39,021 bases of DNA from Desulfobacteraceae bacterium (GCA_030615105.1 JAUWZV010000007.1:1-39021), one strand, 5' to 3'. Positions 1 to 8,755 are shown, counted from the stretch's first letter. Translations and numbers: made by a program. The notes: generated by a model not told the origin, from the sequence alone.

Positions 1-425
1 TAAGTAACTTAATGTATATTGGGACATGGTGAAACTTTAGCTACAACATATGGGGCTAAATTGGAAAATTGTTTTTTAAGATATAAAGTTATTTCCATGA
101 ATAACCCCGAAGCGTAGCGCCGGTGTCAGATCCTGTTAAATAATTGCAAATTAATCCGCCGCAGGCAAAAGGAACCTACAATAAAAAAACAAATAAAGCT
201 CATTACCGTATACATTAAACGGGGCAAATAATCATAATCATGATTTTCATTGATAGAAACCCGAGTTTTGGCTGTAATTTCAGATTATCACATCTGAGAG
301 TTTAGATGGAGACACGGAGATAAGGGCAAACCTCCCCTTCCCCGCTAAAGACGGGATCTTCGACAAGGGGGAGGAATTTATGGGTAAGGATTAGCTTTAC
401 GTAAGACTAACAACTTACTTAATAA
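1..425. other. Gene-free stretch with a hairpin
   Basis: I see no convincing coding region here. The stretch holds an imperfect inverted repeat: arm CCTCCCCTT at 331-339 and AAGGGGGAGG at 365-374, with a smaller CCCG/CGGG stem inside. It lies 3' of the minus-strand zinc-ribbon gene that ends at 426. It could serve as a terminator but has no T-run after it in that direction, so a REP-like repeat is equally possible. TTAATCCGCC at 151-160 matches half of a palindromic repeat found near 7.36 and 9.71 kb. Confidence 0.4.
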
Positions 426-674
426 TTACATCTTTAAAATAGAATAATACTGACCATTCCGGTCTATTTTATCTCCTACAGGGGTACCACAAAATTTGCA
501 TCTGTATTCATATTTGTCACCTTCAGGTAAGATTAAAAGGAGGGATTTTATTACTGGCACAGCCCTTCCGCATTTGGGGCAGTAAAGTTCTGTGGCCTCG
601 AATTCACCGTAACTTGATTGTTCTTGCCTTTTCTCCTTTAAAGAAGAATGCCTGAATGGTCCGGAAATATTCAT
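426..674 (-). CDS. Small zinc-ribbon protein of unknown function
   Basis: This is an 82-residue protein with two CxxC knuckles, CPKCG near residue 32 and CKFCG near residue 59, the spacing of a rubredoxin-like zinc ribbon. Such small ribbon proteins bind zinc, and many occur as regulators or as subunits of larger complexes. No specific family is recognised. A purine-rich ribosome binding site (AAGGAAA) precedes the ATG by about 7 nt. It is divergent from the epimerase gene that begins at 847, with about 170 bp between them that must hold both promoters. The Cys pattern and ribosome binding site support a real gene; the function is unknown. Confidence 0.65.
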   Translation of the reverse strand: MNISGPFRHSSLKEKRQEQSSYGEFEATELYCPKCGRAVPVIKSLLLILPEGDKYEYRCKFCGTPVGDKIDRNGQYYSILKM

Positions 675-846
675 AAAGTATTTCCTTTTTTCTTATATTG
701 TGGTAGAGAGCCTTTATATTTTACAAGGTCATAAAAAAAATGCAAGTAAGGAAATGGGAATGTTTGTTGAATGTTGTCAGTTGTAAGTGGTTGAGTCAAC
801 AGACTACTTATAACCAATAATGGACAGTAATTAATAGGAGGAAGGC

Positions 847-1248
847 ATGAAAATAAAGCACATTGACCACATAGGAATTGCAGTAAAGAGTATCGAGGAG
901 GGAGGAAAATTTTTTATTGATAAACTGGGATTAAAACTTGAAAAGATAGAGACAGTTGAAGATCAAAAGGTAAAGACTGGCTTTTTCCCTATTACCGATA
1001 GTGAACTAGAACTGCTTGAATCAATCGCACCAGATGGCCCTGTAGCCAAATACATTGACTCACGTGGTGAAGGGGTGCAGCATATTGCATTCAGGGTAGA
1101 AAATATTGATGAAGCCTTGAAAGAGTTAAAGGAGAAAGGGGTCCGGTTGATTGATCAGGAACCCAGGATAGGTGCAGGTGGAGCCAGGATCGCCTTTATC
1201 CATCCAAAAGAAACACACGGCGTATTAGTGGAGCTTTGTGAAAAATAG
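847..1248 (+). CDS. mce: Methylmalonyl-CoA epimerase (VOC family)
   Basis: The protein interconverts (2R)- and (2S)-methylmalonyl-CoA, linking propionyl-CoA carboxylation to B12-dependent methylmalonyl-CoA mutase in propionate metabolism. At 133 residues it has the family's usual length. It shows the two paired beta-alpha-beta-beta-beta units of the vicinal oxygen chelate fold: IDHIGIAV near residues 6-13 supplies the first metal-ligand His, VQHIAFRV near residue 80 the second, and VLVELCE at the C-terminus the ligand Glu. A strong AGGAGG site sits 5-6 nt before the ATG. The 3' end overlaps the convergent amidohydrolase gene by 24 bp. No mutase or carboxylase gene is nearby, so the pathway partners must lie elsewhere. 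Other VOC lyases are possible, but the sequence is very typical of the epimerase. Confidence 0.9.
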   Translation: MKIKHIDHIGIAVKSIEEGGKFFIDKLGLKLEKIETVEDQKVKTGFFPITDSELELLESIAPDGPVAKYIDSRGEGVQHIAFRVENIDEALKELKEKGVRLIDQEPRIGAGGARIAFIHPKETHGVLVELCEK

Positions 1249-2070
1249 GGCTGCATTTTCCCCGCATATCTTTCTTATGGCATCTTTAGACAGACCAGCC
1301 TCTTTCATCTCTTTGAAGTAGCGGCCTGGTTTAATAAGGGGAAAATCGCTTCCAAATAGTATCCTATCTGGCCCCAATATCTTAGTGGATATAGAGTAAA
1401 TTTCTTTTTCGTAAAGATAAGGGGAGGCAGCAGTATCAAACCATGTGTTTCTTAATACCCTTTTAACCTCTCTTTTCATTAGATTGTAAAAGAAGAGCCC
1501 TCCTCCCCAGTGGGCAAGGATGATTTTATTATCTGGAAAGTATTGTATAAAATCATATATCTCTTTTAATGTTATAGGGGTCTTACCAGGGTAGTAATGG
1601 CCAACTGATTCGTTTGTGTGCAGGAGAATGGGTACATCATGATTTTGTGCTATTTCAGCTATTCCCTTAAAGACCTTAAGGGTATCCTTTGAAATAGTTG
1701 ATGTGTAGAATGCCAGTTCCCCTATCCCTGAAAGGCCTGATTTCATGCACCTTTCAAGCTCTTTTTCAGTACCTTTAGCGAATGGAAAAAAGGTACTGAA
1801 GCCTATCAGCCTATCTTTGTATCTTTCAACTACCTCCATGATATAATCATTATTTCTTTTGAAATAATCCTCGTTATGCCATGGGAAGCCAAATACAACC
1901 GATTTATCTAATCCCTCATTATCCATATTTCTGATAAGCTCCTCTGCCCCAGAAAGTTTTGATCCGGGAACACTATAAAGGAGCTTAAAGGCCGCCTCAC
2001 CTTCAAAGAAATCCTCTCTTTTATCCCTGACCTCAGGTGGAAATATGTGGGTGTGGATATCTATAATCAT
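1225..2070 (-). CDS. Amidohydrolase_2 family metal-dependent hydrolase
   Basis: This is a 281-residue TIM-barrel amidohydrolase. The N-terminal metal motif DIHTHIF (His6, His8), the mid-barrel ILLHTNE and ILAHWGGG strands with metal-binding His, and the C-terminal ILFGSDFPL with the catalytic Asp are all present. The family includes ACMSD- and LigI-type decarboxylases and hydrolases; the substrate cannot be told from sequence. Its start codon overlaps the priA stop by one base (TAATG arrangement), so it is probably translated with priA as the last gene of a four-gene minus-strand unit (M23 peptidase, LolA-like, priA, this gene). Its 3' end overlaps the epimerase gene on the opposite strand. 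Confidence 0.85.
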   Translation of the reverse strand: MIIDIHTHIFPPEVRDKREDFFEGEAAFKLLYSVPGSKLSGAEELIRNMDNEGLDKSVVFGFPWHNEDYFKRNNDYIMEVVERYKDRLIGFSTFFPFAKGTEKELERCMKSGLSGIGELAFYTSTISKDTLKVFKGIAEIAQNHDVPILLHTNESVGHYYPGKTPITLKEIYDFIQYFPDNKIILAHWGGGLFFYNLMKREVKRVLRNTWFDTAASPYLYEKEIYSISTKILGPDRILFGSDFPLIKPGRYFKEMKEAGLSKDAIRKICGENAALFFTKLH

Positions 2071-4373
2071 TACATCATCTGATAAGGATCAACATCAATT
2101 ATTAATCTTACTCCGCTTGAACTCAGGATCTGGGCAGAGCCCTTCCCCACCTCTTTTAATAATTGGTTGAGGTATCCATGCCTGCGGGATTTGATAAGGA
2201 TCTGCTGCCGGTATTTACCTTTTAACTTTGCAACAGGGGCCTCAACAGGACCAAGAACCTTTATATCCTTTTTACCACTTGAGCGCTTTTTTAAAATGTT
2301 ATGGATTTTTTCACCCATCTGCTGAGCTATTTTCCCTGTCTTAGTCTTGCTGTTTCCGAGGAGGCGCAAATTGGCTATTGAGGAAAATGGCGGGTAGTCG
2401 AGTTGTTGCCTCAGGTTTGTTTCCTGAGAGAAAAATCTTTTATAGTCGTGATCTCTTGCAGCAATGATTGCATAGTGGGATGGATTGAATGTCTGGATAA
2501 TAACCCTTCCAGGCACATTTCCCCTTCCAGTCCTGCCTGCTACCTGGGAGAGCAGTTGAAAGGTAATCTCTCCAGCCCGGAAATCTGGGTTATTCAGGGA
2601 CAGGTCAGCAGAGATGACCCCAACAAGGGTTATATTGGGAAAGTCATGACCCTTGGTAACCATCTGTGTCCCAACGAGGATATCTGTTTCATAATTTTCC
2701 AGACGCCTCAAGACCTGTTGTAATCTACCCTTATATCTCATGGTATCCCTGTCCATTCTCTCCACCCGAGCCTCTGGAAACACCTCCCTTAATGTCTCCA
2801 CCACCCTTTCTGTACCAAATCCATATGGTTTTAGGTTTTCCCTGTTGCACGATGGGCACCTATCTGGGGGCTGAATCCTAAAGCCACAGTAATGACAGAG
2901 CAGATTGTTTCCTTGCTTGTGATAGGTCAGGCTTACCTCGCAGTTCGGGCATCGGAGGGTCTCTCCGCAAAACCTGCACAGATACAGGGCACTGAATCCC
3001 CTCCTGTTCAAAAATAGGATAGTCTGTTTTTTTTTGGCCAGATTTTCTCCAATAGCCTCTCTTAACGGGGGACTGATTATACTATCATTCTGCACAGTGG
3101 GACTACCCTCAAAACGTGTCATATCTATAACTGTTATATCTGGAGGTTCCCTCTTGAGGATCCTTTCTGGCATGGTGAGAAGGCCATATTTGCCTATCGT
3201 GGCATTCTGGTAAGACTGTATCGAAGGGGTTCCAGAACCAAGTATAATAAGGGATTGTGAGAGTTTTGCCCTAACGATAGCAGCATCCCTTGCCTGGTAG
3301 CGGAATTTCTCTTCCTGCTTATAAGAGGAATCATGCTCCTCGTCAATAATAATAAGTCCAGGCCTGGAAATGGGGGCAAAGAGGGCTGATCTGGCACCTA
3401 TAACCACATCGGCCTCTCCATTTGCTATCCTGATCCATTGATCGTATCTTTCTCCAGGTGAAAGCGCACTGTGAAGCACAGCTACCCTATCTCTGAGGCG
3501 GGCCTTGAAAAGAGAGGCCAGCGAAACAGTCAGGGCAATCTCAGGCACCATTATTATGGATTGCCGCCCAAGCTCTGTAGCAACCTTCACAGCTTTGTAG
3601 TAGACCTCAGTTTTCCCACTCCCTGTTACTCCATGCAAGAGATAGGTAAAAAAGGATTTTTCCTTGAGTTTTCCTGATATCTTCTCTAAGACTTCTTTCT
3701 GTTTTACACTTAGAGGTGGCGGGTTGGGGGAGATAAAGATGTTTTCACCTGCTATGTCCCTCACAACCTGCCTGAGGGATCTTTTCAGGAAACCCTTCTT
3801 AACCCATTTATCCACGAGGTAGGCCCCATTATTAAAGGCCTTTTTTACCTCCTGCAAGGAGACCCCTTTCTTTTTGATAATCATCTCTAAGAATTCTCCT
3901 TCATTTCTTGGTGCCCTTTTAGGGTCAAAAAGAGATCTGTCAAGAAAAGTACCTTTCTTTACGGTGATAAAAACCCTTTTTAAAAGGCCAACCCTGTCAA
4001 GCCATCCCTTAGGGGGCATCTCTGTGCCATACGGGATTCGCACATTCAAGCCTGTTGGAAGGGCTGTTTTAATTACCAGGCCGATTGGATACAGATAATA
4101 ATTGGAAAGCCATTCAAAGAATTCAACCATATTTGGAGGGAAAAGTGGGTAGGGGTCAATGATATTGATAATATCCTTTAAACCTTTTCTATTTTCAGGT
4201 TGGATAATCCTGAGTATATAGCCAGTTACCTTCCGCCCTGAGAAAGAAACAAGAACCCTTTTGCCCACACCTGCCTTATCTGCAAGGTCACCTGTTACCG
4301 TATAGGTGAATGTTCCGTTGACCGGAAGGGCAACCGCTATCTGAACATATATCTTTTTTAAACCTTCAGCCAT
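2070..4373 (-). CDS. priA: Primosomal protein N' (replication restart helicase PriA)
   Basis: PriA is the 3'-5' superfamily 2 DNA helicase that recognises abandoned replication forks and reloads the replisome. The 767 residues fit the family. The order is: an N-terminal 3' DNA-binding domain; Walker A GVTGSGKT near residues 247-254; the DEEH box (IIIDEEHDSSYK); a zinc module with four paired CxxC knuckles between the helicase lobes (CRFCG, CPNC, CHYCG, CPSC); helicase lobe 2 with GTQMVTKGHDFP and QVAGRTGRG; and a C-terminal domain. It starts 6 nt after the LolA-like gene and touches the amidohydrolase gene, indicating one transcription unit. Nothing appears damaged. Confidence 0.97.
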   Translation of the reverse strand: MAEGLKKIYVQIAVALPVNGTFTYTVTGDLADKAGVGKRVLVSFSGRKVTGYILRIIQPENRKGLKDIINIIDPYPLFPPNMVEFFEWLSNYYLYPIGLVIKTALPTGLNVRIPYGTEMPPKGWLDRVGLLKRVFITVKKGTFLDRSLFDPKRAPRNEGEFLEMIIKKKGVSLQEVKKAFNNGAYLVDKWVKKGFLKRSLRQVVRDIAGENIFISPNPPPLSVKQKEVLEKISGKLKEKSFFTYLLHGVTGSGKTEVYYKAVKVATELGRQSIIMVPEIALTVSLASLFKARLRDRVAVLHSALSPGERYDQWIRIANGEADVVIGARSALFAPISRPGLIIIDEEHDSSYKQEEKFRYQARDAAIVRAKLSQSLIILGSGTPSIQSYQNATIGKYGLLTMPERILKREPPDITVIDMTRFEGSPTVQNDSIISPPLREAIGENLAKKKQTILFLNRRGFSALYLCRFCGETLRCPNCEVSLTYHKQGNNLLCHYCGFRIQPPDRCPSCNRENLKPYGFGTERVVETLREVFPEARVERMDRDTMRYKGRLQQVLRRLENYETDILVGTQMVTKGHDFPNITLVGVISADLSLNNPDFRAGEITFQLLSQVAGRTGRGNVPGRVIIQTFNPSHYAIIAARDHDYKRFFSQETNLRQQLDYPPFSSIANLRLLGNSKTKTGKIAQQMGEKIHNILKKRSSGKKDIKVLGPVEAPVAKLKGKYRQQILIKSRRHGYLNQLLKEVGKGSAQILSSSGVRLIIDVDPYQMM

Positions 4374-4379
4374 AAGCGA

Positions 4380-5135
4380 TCAAAGTAAGCCCTTTTCCTT
4401 ACGCTCACTCTTACTAAATTGGGCCCTTATTAGGAGTATATCAAATATAGATAAATCAATAGGTGGGTTTACTGTAATGTCCTTTATTATATATTCCTCT
4501 GTAATGGCCCCTTTATATGAAAAGGCGATCTGGTAAGGATACCATGTTTCTTCTGTGAGCTGCCTGTAATCGGAAAAATGGAAAAGAAAATCACCATATT
4601 TTAAAAGCAGGGGGAAAAATAGGTCTTTATCAACAAGAATGGAGGGATTTCCCTCTTCTTTCTCCCCAATCAGGTATGCTATTCTCCCATGAAACCTTGT
4701 TAGGGATACCTTTTCGAGGTTTATACCTATATCTTTAAGTATTTCCAATAGTCGTTTTGGGTTTTGGGCTAAAAGAAGAAAACGATATAGAAAATCCTGG
4801 CTTTCCCTGTCATAGGCAATCCCTCCATTGATAATTCTCAAGGTTCTTGAGCCGTTATGGATTATGAGGCGTTTACCTGGTTCACCTGCAATCTCTGATC
4901 TATATAGGTAAGGAGACATAAGATAGATGGACTCTCCAAAAACCTTTTCTATTTCCTGATTTAGGCCCTTAAGTTTTGTAAGTTGTATTATATGTAATGT
5001 ATTTATAGTGGCGAATTTATTGGTCATAATCTCGATAATCTGAGCTGGGGGGAGTATATAGGCTTGTCCAATTGACGGTAAAATAACTATAATAATTAAA
5101 GATAGCACGATCAGGAAGTTTGATATCTTTGCCAT
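4380..5135 (-). CDS. LolA-like / outer-membrane lipoprotein-sorting family protein, exported
   Basis: This is a 251-residue protein with a clear N-terminal export signal: a Lys followed by a hydrophobic run through residues 6-20 and a small-residue cleavage region near SIGQA. The rest is beta-rich and resembles the LolA/LppX-like fold used for periplasmic handling of lipids or lipoproteins (for example the pattern around YLYRSEI and RIINGGIAYDR). No catalytic motif is visible. Its start lies 25 bp inside the end of the M23 peptidase gene, behind a GGAGGAGG sequence in that gene, so the two are probably co-translated and both act in the envelope. Assignment to the LolA fold is from pattern only. 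Confidence 0.6.
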   Translation of the reverse strand: MAKISNFLIVLSLIIIVILPSIGQAYILPPAQIIEIMTNKFATINTLHIIQLTKLKGLNQEIEKVFGESIYLMSPYLYRSEIAGEPGKRLIIHNGSRTLRIINGGIAYDRESQDFLYRFLLLAQNPKRLLEILKDIGINLEKVSLTRFHGRIAYLIGEKEEGNPSILVDKDLFFPLLLKYGDFLFHFSDYRQLTEETWYPYQIAFSYKGAITEEYIIKDITVNPPIDLSIFDILLIRAQFSKSERKEKGLL

Positions 5136-6400
5136 ACCTCCTCCATCTGGAGAACCAATTCCTTAAACATCTCCCTATCTTTTCTGCCCAATATAGAGGC
5201 AGGGGGAGATTTAATCCTGAGAGGATTTATAAACCTTCCCCTTTTACTTACACTAAAGTCAAGATGGGGGCCCGTTGACAGCCCGGATGAACCTACGTAA
5301 CCTATAACATCACCTTGCCTGACCCTTGAACCTTTCCTGAGACCTTTCGCAAACCTTCTAAGATGCCCGTATCCAGTTTCATATATATGATTGTGCCTTA
5401 TTCTTATGTAACGTCCATACCCTCCCTTCCATCCAATAAAGACTACCCGGCCATCTCCTACAGACTCCACTGGTGTTCCAATTGGGGCTGCATAATCAAC
5501 GCCATAGTGGGGTCTATAAATCTTCAAAATTGGATGAAATCTCTTTAAAGAGAAACAAGAGCTGATCCTCCTATAGCTTAGGGGGGATTTCAAAAAGGCC
5601 TTTCTTAGGCTTTCCCCATTCCTGTTGTAATAGCATGATCTACCTTCAGAATCGGTAAAATAAAAGGACTCAGAAATCCTGTTCTGATTGACAAACCTGA
5701 CTGCATGTACCTTTCCATGGCCTATACATTTCCCTTTCCTGTAGTACTTGGTAAGAATTACCTGAAAAGTATCTCCAGGCCTAATATCAGCTAAGAAATC
5801 TATATCCCATGCAAAGATATCGGCAATCTCCATGATAACGTCAGATGGTATCCCCCTATCAATGGCCGATTGGTAAAATGAATTAGATACCTCTCCATTA
5901 GTTATGGTTATAATGTTTATTTTCGAGTGAGAAACAAGGCTGGGGAGGAAATCAGGGCCATTCCTTATTATATGGAGGGTCTTGTATGGTGATAGATGAA
6001 GGGAAATCTTTTCTACTTTTTGGCTCTTTTTATTTAGCCAGATATCGATTATTTGGCCTGCCTTTGTCCTGGATAGATTAAAAAGTGGCCTAATTGCCTC
6101 ATCTATCCGCATGATATTTTGGGCCGAGAGGCCATATCCAGCTAAAAGCTCGTAAAAAGTTTTACCTTTTATAAAGTGTTCCCTTATCCTCTTATGGTTT
6201 AAAAACCAGTTCTGCCGGGATTCAAAATAATCATTGTAACTAACGCGGGTAGATGCAATTAATTCATCTGTGGTTACTTCATCAGCACTTGATTGGAAAA
6301 TGATGATCAAGATTGCAACAATCAAGAAAGTGGTTATGAAAAGGAGAATAATCCTATTCCATTTGAGGGTTGGTGCATTATTTTTAATCTTCCGGTTCAA
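5111..6400 (-). CDS. M23-family peptidoglycan endopeptidase, MepM-like, membrane-anchored
   Basis: This is a 429-residue protein with a cytoplasmic basic N-terminus, one transmembrane helix near residues 18-36, and a periplasmic region. That region has a LysM/opacity-like segment (residues ~75-240) followed by a lysostaphin-type M23 domain (residues ~290-395). The M23 signature HYGVDYAAP supplies the first zinc His and Asp, and GYGHL the catalytic-side His. The terminal motif is GPHLDF rather than the usual HLHF/HLHY, so the second zinc His is replaced by Asp. Most M23 enzymes cut peptidoglycan cross-bridges. It heads the minus-strand unit with the LolA-like gene and priA, and the AT-rich gap 6401-6552 is its promoter region. 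Confidence 0.85.
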   Translation of the reverse strand: MNRKIKNNAPTLKWNRIILLFITTFLIVAILIIIFQSSADEVTTDELIASTRVSYNDYFESRQNWFLNHKRIREHFIKGKTFYELLAGYGLSAQNIMRIDEAIRPLFNLSRTKAGQIIDIWLNKKSQKVEKISLHLSPYKTLHIIRNGPDFLPSLVSHSKINIITITNGEVSNSFYQSAIDRGIPSDVIMEIADIFAWDIDFLADIRPGDTFQVILTKYYRKGKCIGHGKVHAVRFVNQNRISESFYFTDSEGRSCYYNRNGESLRKAFLKSPLSYRRISSCFSLKRFHPILKIYRPHYGVDYAAPIGTPVESVGDGRVVFIGWKGGYGRYIRIRHNHIYETGYGHLRRFAKGLRKGSRVRQGDVIGYVGSSGLSTGPHLDFSVSKRGRFINPLRIKSPPASILGRKDREMFKELVLQMEEVWQRYQTS

Positions 6401-6465
6401 TAAGCTTTTCTTTAAATGATGAGATGATTAATTTTTAATTATACTTAATAATTTGATAAAAATAG

Positions 6466-6494
6466 TTGACATATTAATTTCTTTATATTATTAA
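6466..6494 (+). promoter_or_regulatory. Candidate sigma-70 promoter for the small Cys-rich gene
   Basis: A perfect TTGACA -35 hexamer at 6466-6471 is followed after 17 bp by TATTAA at 6489-6494, in a very AT-rich stretch. It sits about 60 bp before the ATG at 6553. The -10 match is only partial. Confidence 0.45.
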
Positions 6495-6552
6495 ATATAA
6501 AAATTATAATATAAATATATTTAATTGTAAACAACTTTGGAGAGGAAAGCTG

Positions 6553-6750
6553 ATGGGTGATTATGTATTTTGCACGAGGAAGAAGAATAATCCCCGAATA
6601 GATGTTCGAATATGCCAGGCGAAATGTCCTTTAAAAGACGAGTGTCCGGAGTTCCTGGCCTATCAAAAGAGGTCTATCGCTCAATCCTCGATCTTGAATT
6701 CGAGATTGATCATATCGCCTCTTTTGAATCCCATGGCATCAAAAAATTGA
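6553..6750 (+). CDS. Small Cys-rich protein of unknown function
   Basis: This is a 65-residue protein. It has Cys at residue 7 and a CQAKCPLKDEC cluster near residues 20-30, that is C-x12-C-x3-C-x5-C, a likely zinc or iron-sulphur site. A good ribosome binding site (GGAGAGG) precedes the ATG, and a sigma-70-like promoter lies upstream. The last ~70 bp overlap the 3' end of the convergent GNAT gene, so residues past about 43 are constrained by the other strand and look non-descript. The conserved-looking part is residues 1-40. I recognise no named family. Confidence 0.5.
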   Translation: MGDYVFCTRKKNNPRIDVRICQAKCPLKDECPEFLAYQKRSIAQSSILNSRLIISPLLNPMASKN

Positions 6751-7139
6751 AGAAGGCCCCAATCCCGCCAGTTTACAAAGGTATAAACGGTATCAACACC
6801 CACCTTTTTCATATTGTTGAGCATCTCTTCCATTAACATCTTGGCTACGCCCTTTTTCTGATAAGATGGATCAACTCCGATAGTATCTATCCAGCCAATA
6901 TTCTCTGGCATACCATATTCCCATCCACTTGCATCCCCGAGAATAAAACCGACTACCTTGCCCTCTGTTTCCGCTACGAGAGATGGGAGGGGAGATCTTT
7001 TTTCTGCCATCTCAACCTTTCCTTCCCAGTAATCCGGCCTCCTTTCCCCAAGAACCTTATTGTCTATCTCGATGATTCTCTCAAGATCATCTTCCCTCAT
7101 TACCCTAACAATCGGGAGTTCAGTTGATATGTTTTCCAT
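6681..7139 (-). CDS. GNAT-family N-acetyltransferase
   Basis: This is a 152-residue GCN5-related acetyltransferase. The acetyl-CoA pyrophosphate-binding motif A is clear: IDTIGVDPSYQKKGVAKMLM (Q/RxxGxG/A signature) near residues 86-105. It is preceded by the acceptor-side strands VVGFILGDASGWEYG and followed by the C-terminal FFDAMGFKRGD segment. The enzyme moves an acetyl group from acetyl-CoA to an amine; the substrate (protein N-terminus, small amine or antibiotic) cannot be read from sequence. It is monocistronic and convergent with the small Cys-rich gene. A consensus-like promoter lies about 100 bp upstream. Confidence 0.88.
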   Translation of the reverse strand: MENISTELPIVRVMREDDLERIIEIDNKVLGERRPDYWEGKVEMAEKRSPLPSLVAETEGKVVGFILGDASGWEYGMPENIGWIDTIGVDPSYQKKGVAKMLMEEMLNNMKKVGVDTVYTFVNWRDWGLLQFFDAMGFKRGDMINLEFKIED

Positions 7140-7241
7140 ATCCTCCTCCTTTCTTATAATGAAGTTAAATTTCTTGTAACCATCCCACCGCCGATTTGGG
7201 ATCTAACTATTGGGTCAGTAAACGATCCCTTTTTTTTAAAT

Positions 7242-7270
7242 ATGCTATATATAAATGGTATTAATGTCAA
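7242..7270 (-). promoter_or_regulatory. Candidate sigma-70 promoter for the GNAT gene
   Basis: On the minus strand, TTGACA (plus positions 7265-7270) is followed after exactly 17 bp by TAGCAT (7242-7247), giving a 6/6 and a 4/6 match to the sigma-70 consensus. This would give an untranslated leader of about 95 nt before the start at 7139. Confidence 0.45.
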
Positions 7271-7349
7271 AAAATGTTTGCCCCTATCTAAAAAATATCC
7301 TATCGGGAGCTATCAACCCTTTAGACGTCTATATAAGCCAATATCTTAA

Positions 7350-7376
7350 CATTTATCCACCTGAGGCGGATTAATG
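7350..7376. repeat. Short palindromic intergenic repeat, copy 1
   Basis: The sequence begins CATTTATCC and ends GGCGGATTAATG, forming an imperfect hairpin. It equals the reverse complement of 9707-9740 apart from a shorter loop and one mismatch, so the two are copies of one REP-like element in opposite orientation. A half-copy (TTAATCCGCC) lies at 151-160. Confidence 0.6.
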
Positions 7377-7650
7377 TCAAGCCCGCCCTGGTGCGACTTG
7401 ACTGAAAAACTGTGGAGTCATCGTAATACTTCGGGTATGTAATCTATAGAACACAGTCATTGCAAATCAGGTCTGGGCCAGGGTTTTTGAAGACGTCCAA
7501 TGCAAAATGAAAGGCAGGAGATTGCCTTCACAAACCCGTAAGAAAAAGTAATTTTGACTTTTGCACTTTGCATTTTTAATTTTGCAATTAGAAGCTTCGC
7601 TCAATTTATGTTGTTAACACCTCGTCGGTTTGAGGCGAAGCTTCGCTAGA
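7375..7650. repeat. Dispersed intergenic repeat block, copy A
   Basis: This non-coding stretch between the GNAT and DUF362 genes shares four short blocks, in the same order, with 16612-17016: TGTCAAGCCCGCC (7375), TCTGGGCCAGGGTTTTTG (7472-7489), CCTCGTCGGTTTG (7620-7632) and AAGCTTCGCTAG (about 7639-7650). The DNA between blocks differs. The last block runs into the stop codon of the DUF362 gene. I see no gene in 7140-7645. Confidence 0.55.
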
Positions 7651-8755
7651 TCTTTATCAATTCATAATTACGTGTCCCCAAGCCTATCTTCTGGGCATAA
7701 TCGAGTTGAAATCCCCAATCTATGTCAGGGAAAAGGCCCTGAAATTTATCCTCCCCCGGCCTGGTATTTACCTTAAGGGATGAACCACTTAAAACAGTCT
7801 GCTGGTTAACCATATCGGCTGAGGCCTGATCAATGGCTACTGGGTCAGTCGAGGCAATGATACCAACATCCGGTACTATTGATGCATCGGTGTATTGGTT
7901 GCAGTCACAGGTTGGTGATATCTGGGTTAGGAAGTTAATGAAGAGTACGCTTCCCTCCTTTTCTTTAAGGACTCCAAAGGCATATTCTACCATCTTTTTC
8001 TGTAACAGAGGAATATCCTTGCTCCATCGAACATTGATTGCTGAATCGGGGCAGATAACAATGCATCCACCACAGCCGATACACCTTTCAGGATCCATAA
8101 CTGCCTTTTCTTCCTTAATAGAAATGGCCTCTTGGGCACAATATGTAGCACACTCACCACAGCCAGTGCATTTCTTCTTATTTATCTTAGGTGAAAGATC
8201 AGAGTGTTGTTTAAGCTTTCCATACCTGGATGCACAACCCATACCTATATTTTTGATTGTTCCTCCAAAACCTGTGAGCTCATGTCCCTTGAAATGGGAA
8301 ACACCTATTAATACATCTGCCTCTATTATGTCTTTGCCTATATCTACCTGCTTAAAAATTTCCTGATCTATCTTTACCTTAACCGAAGATAAACCTCTCA
8401 AGCCATCAGCAATAATAATGGGGGCATTAACTACGGAATAGGCAAAGCCATTTTCTATGGCAGTCAATATATGAGAAACACTGTGACTCCTTGAACCCTT
8501 ATAGAGGGTATTGGTGTCAGTCAGGAAGGGGAAACCACCTAATTCCTTTATTCTGTCTACTATTCGGCGAATAAATATAGGCCTGATAAAGCTGGTATTG
8601 CCTTTCTCGCCAAAATGAAGCTTGATAGCTACCAGATTTCGCGGCCTTACCTTTTTATCTATACCTGCTTCATTTAAAAGTCGAGTTAGCTTTTCTAATA
8701 TATTTTCCCTTGGTGTAGACCTTAAATCGGAAAAAAATACCTTATTTGGTGTCAC
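7646..8755 (-). CDS. DUF362 domain protein with two [4Fe-4S] ferredoxin clusters
   Basis: This is a 369-residue protein. The N- and C-terminal parts form a DUF362 domain. A bacterial 2x[4Fe-4S] ferredoxin module is inserted at residues ~193-243, with CTGCGECATYC and CIGCGGCIVICP (two CxxCxxCxxxC sets). DUF362 proteins are common in anaerobes and presumably move electrons to an unknown partner; the reaction is not established. The first set is followed by a Cys eleven residues into the module (CATYC), so both clusters look complete. It has no signal peptide and is probably cytoplasmic. It is transcribed alone, and its stop codon lies inside a dispersed repeat block. Confidence 0.85.
   Translation of the reverse strand: MTPNKVFFSDLRSTPRENILEKLTRLLNEAGIDKKVRPRNLVAIKLHFGEKGNTSFIRPIFIRRIVDRIKELGGFPFLTDTNTLYKGSRSHSVSHILTAIENGFAYSVVNAPIIIADGLRGLSSVKVKIDQEIFKQVDIGKDIIEADVLIGVSHFKGHELTGFGGTIKNIGMGCASRYGKLKQHSDLSPKINKKKCTGCGECATYCAQEAISIKEEKAVMDPERCIGCGGCIVICPDSAINVRWSKDIPLLQKKMVEYAFGVLKEKEGSVLFINFLTQISPTCDCNQYTDASIVPDVGIIASTDPVAIDQASADMVNQQTVLSGSSLKVNTRPGEDKFQGLFPDIDWGFQLDYAQKIGLGTRNYELIKI

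Noticed and set aside
7833-8366. 177-codon plus-strand frame
   Set aside because: It is antisense to the well-supported DUF362/ferredoxin gene and contains only the mirror of its codons.
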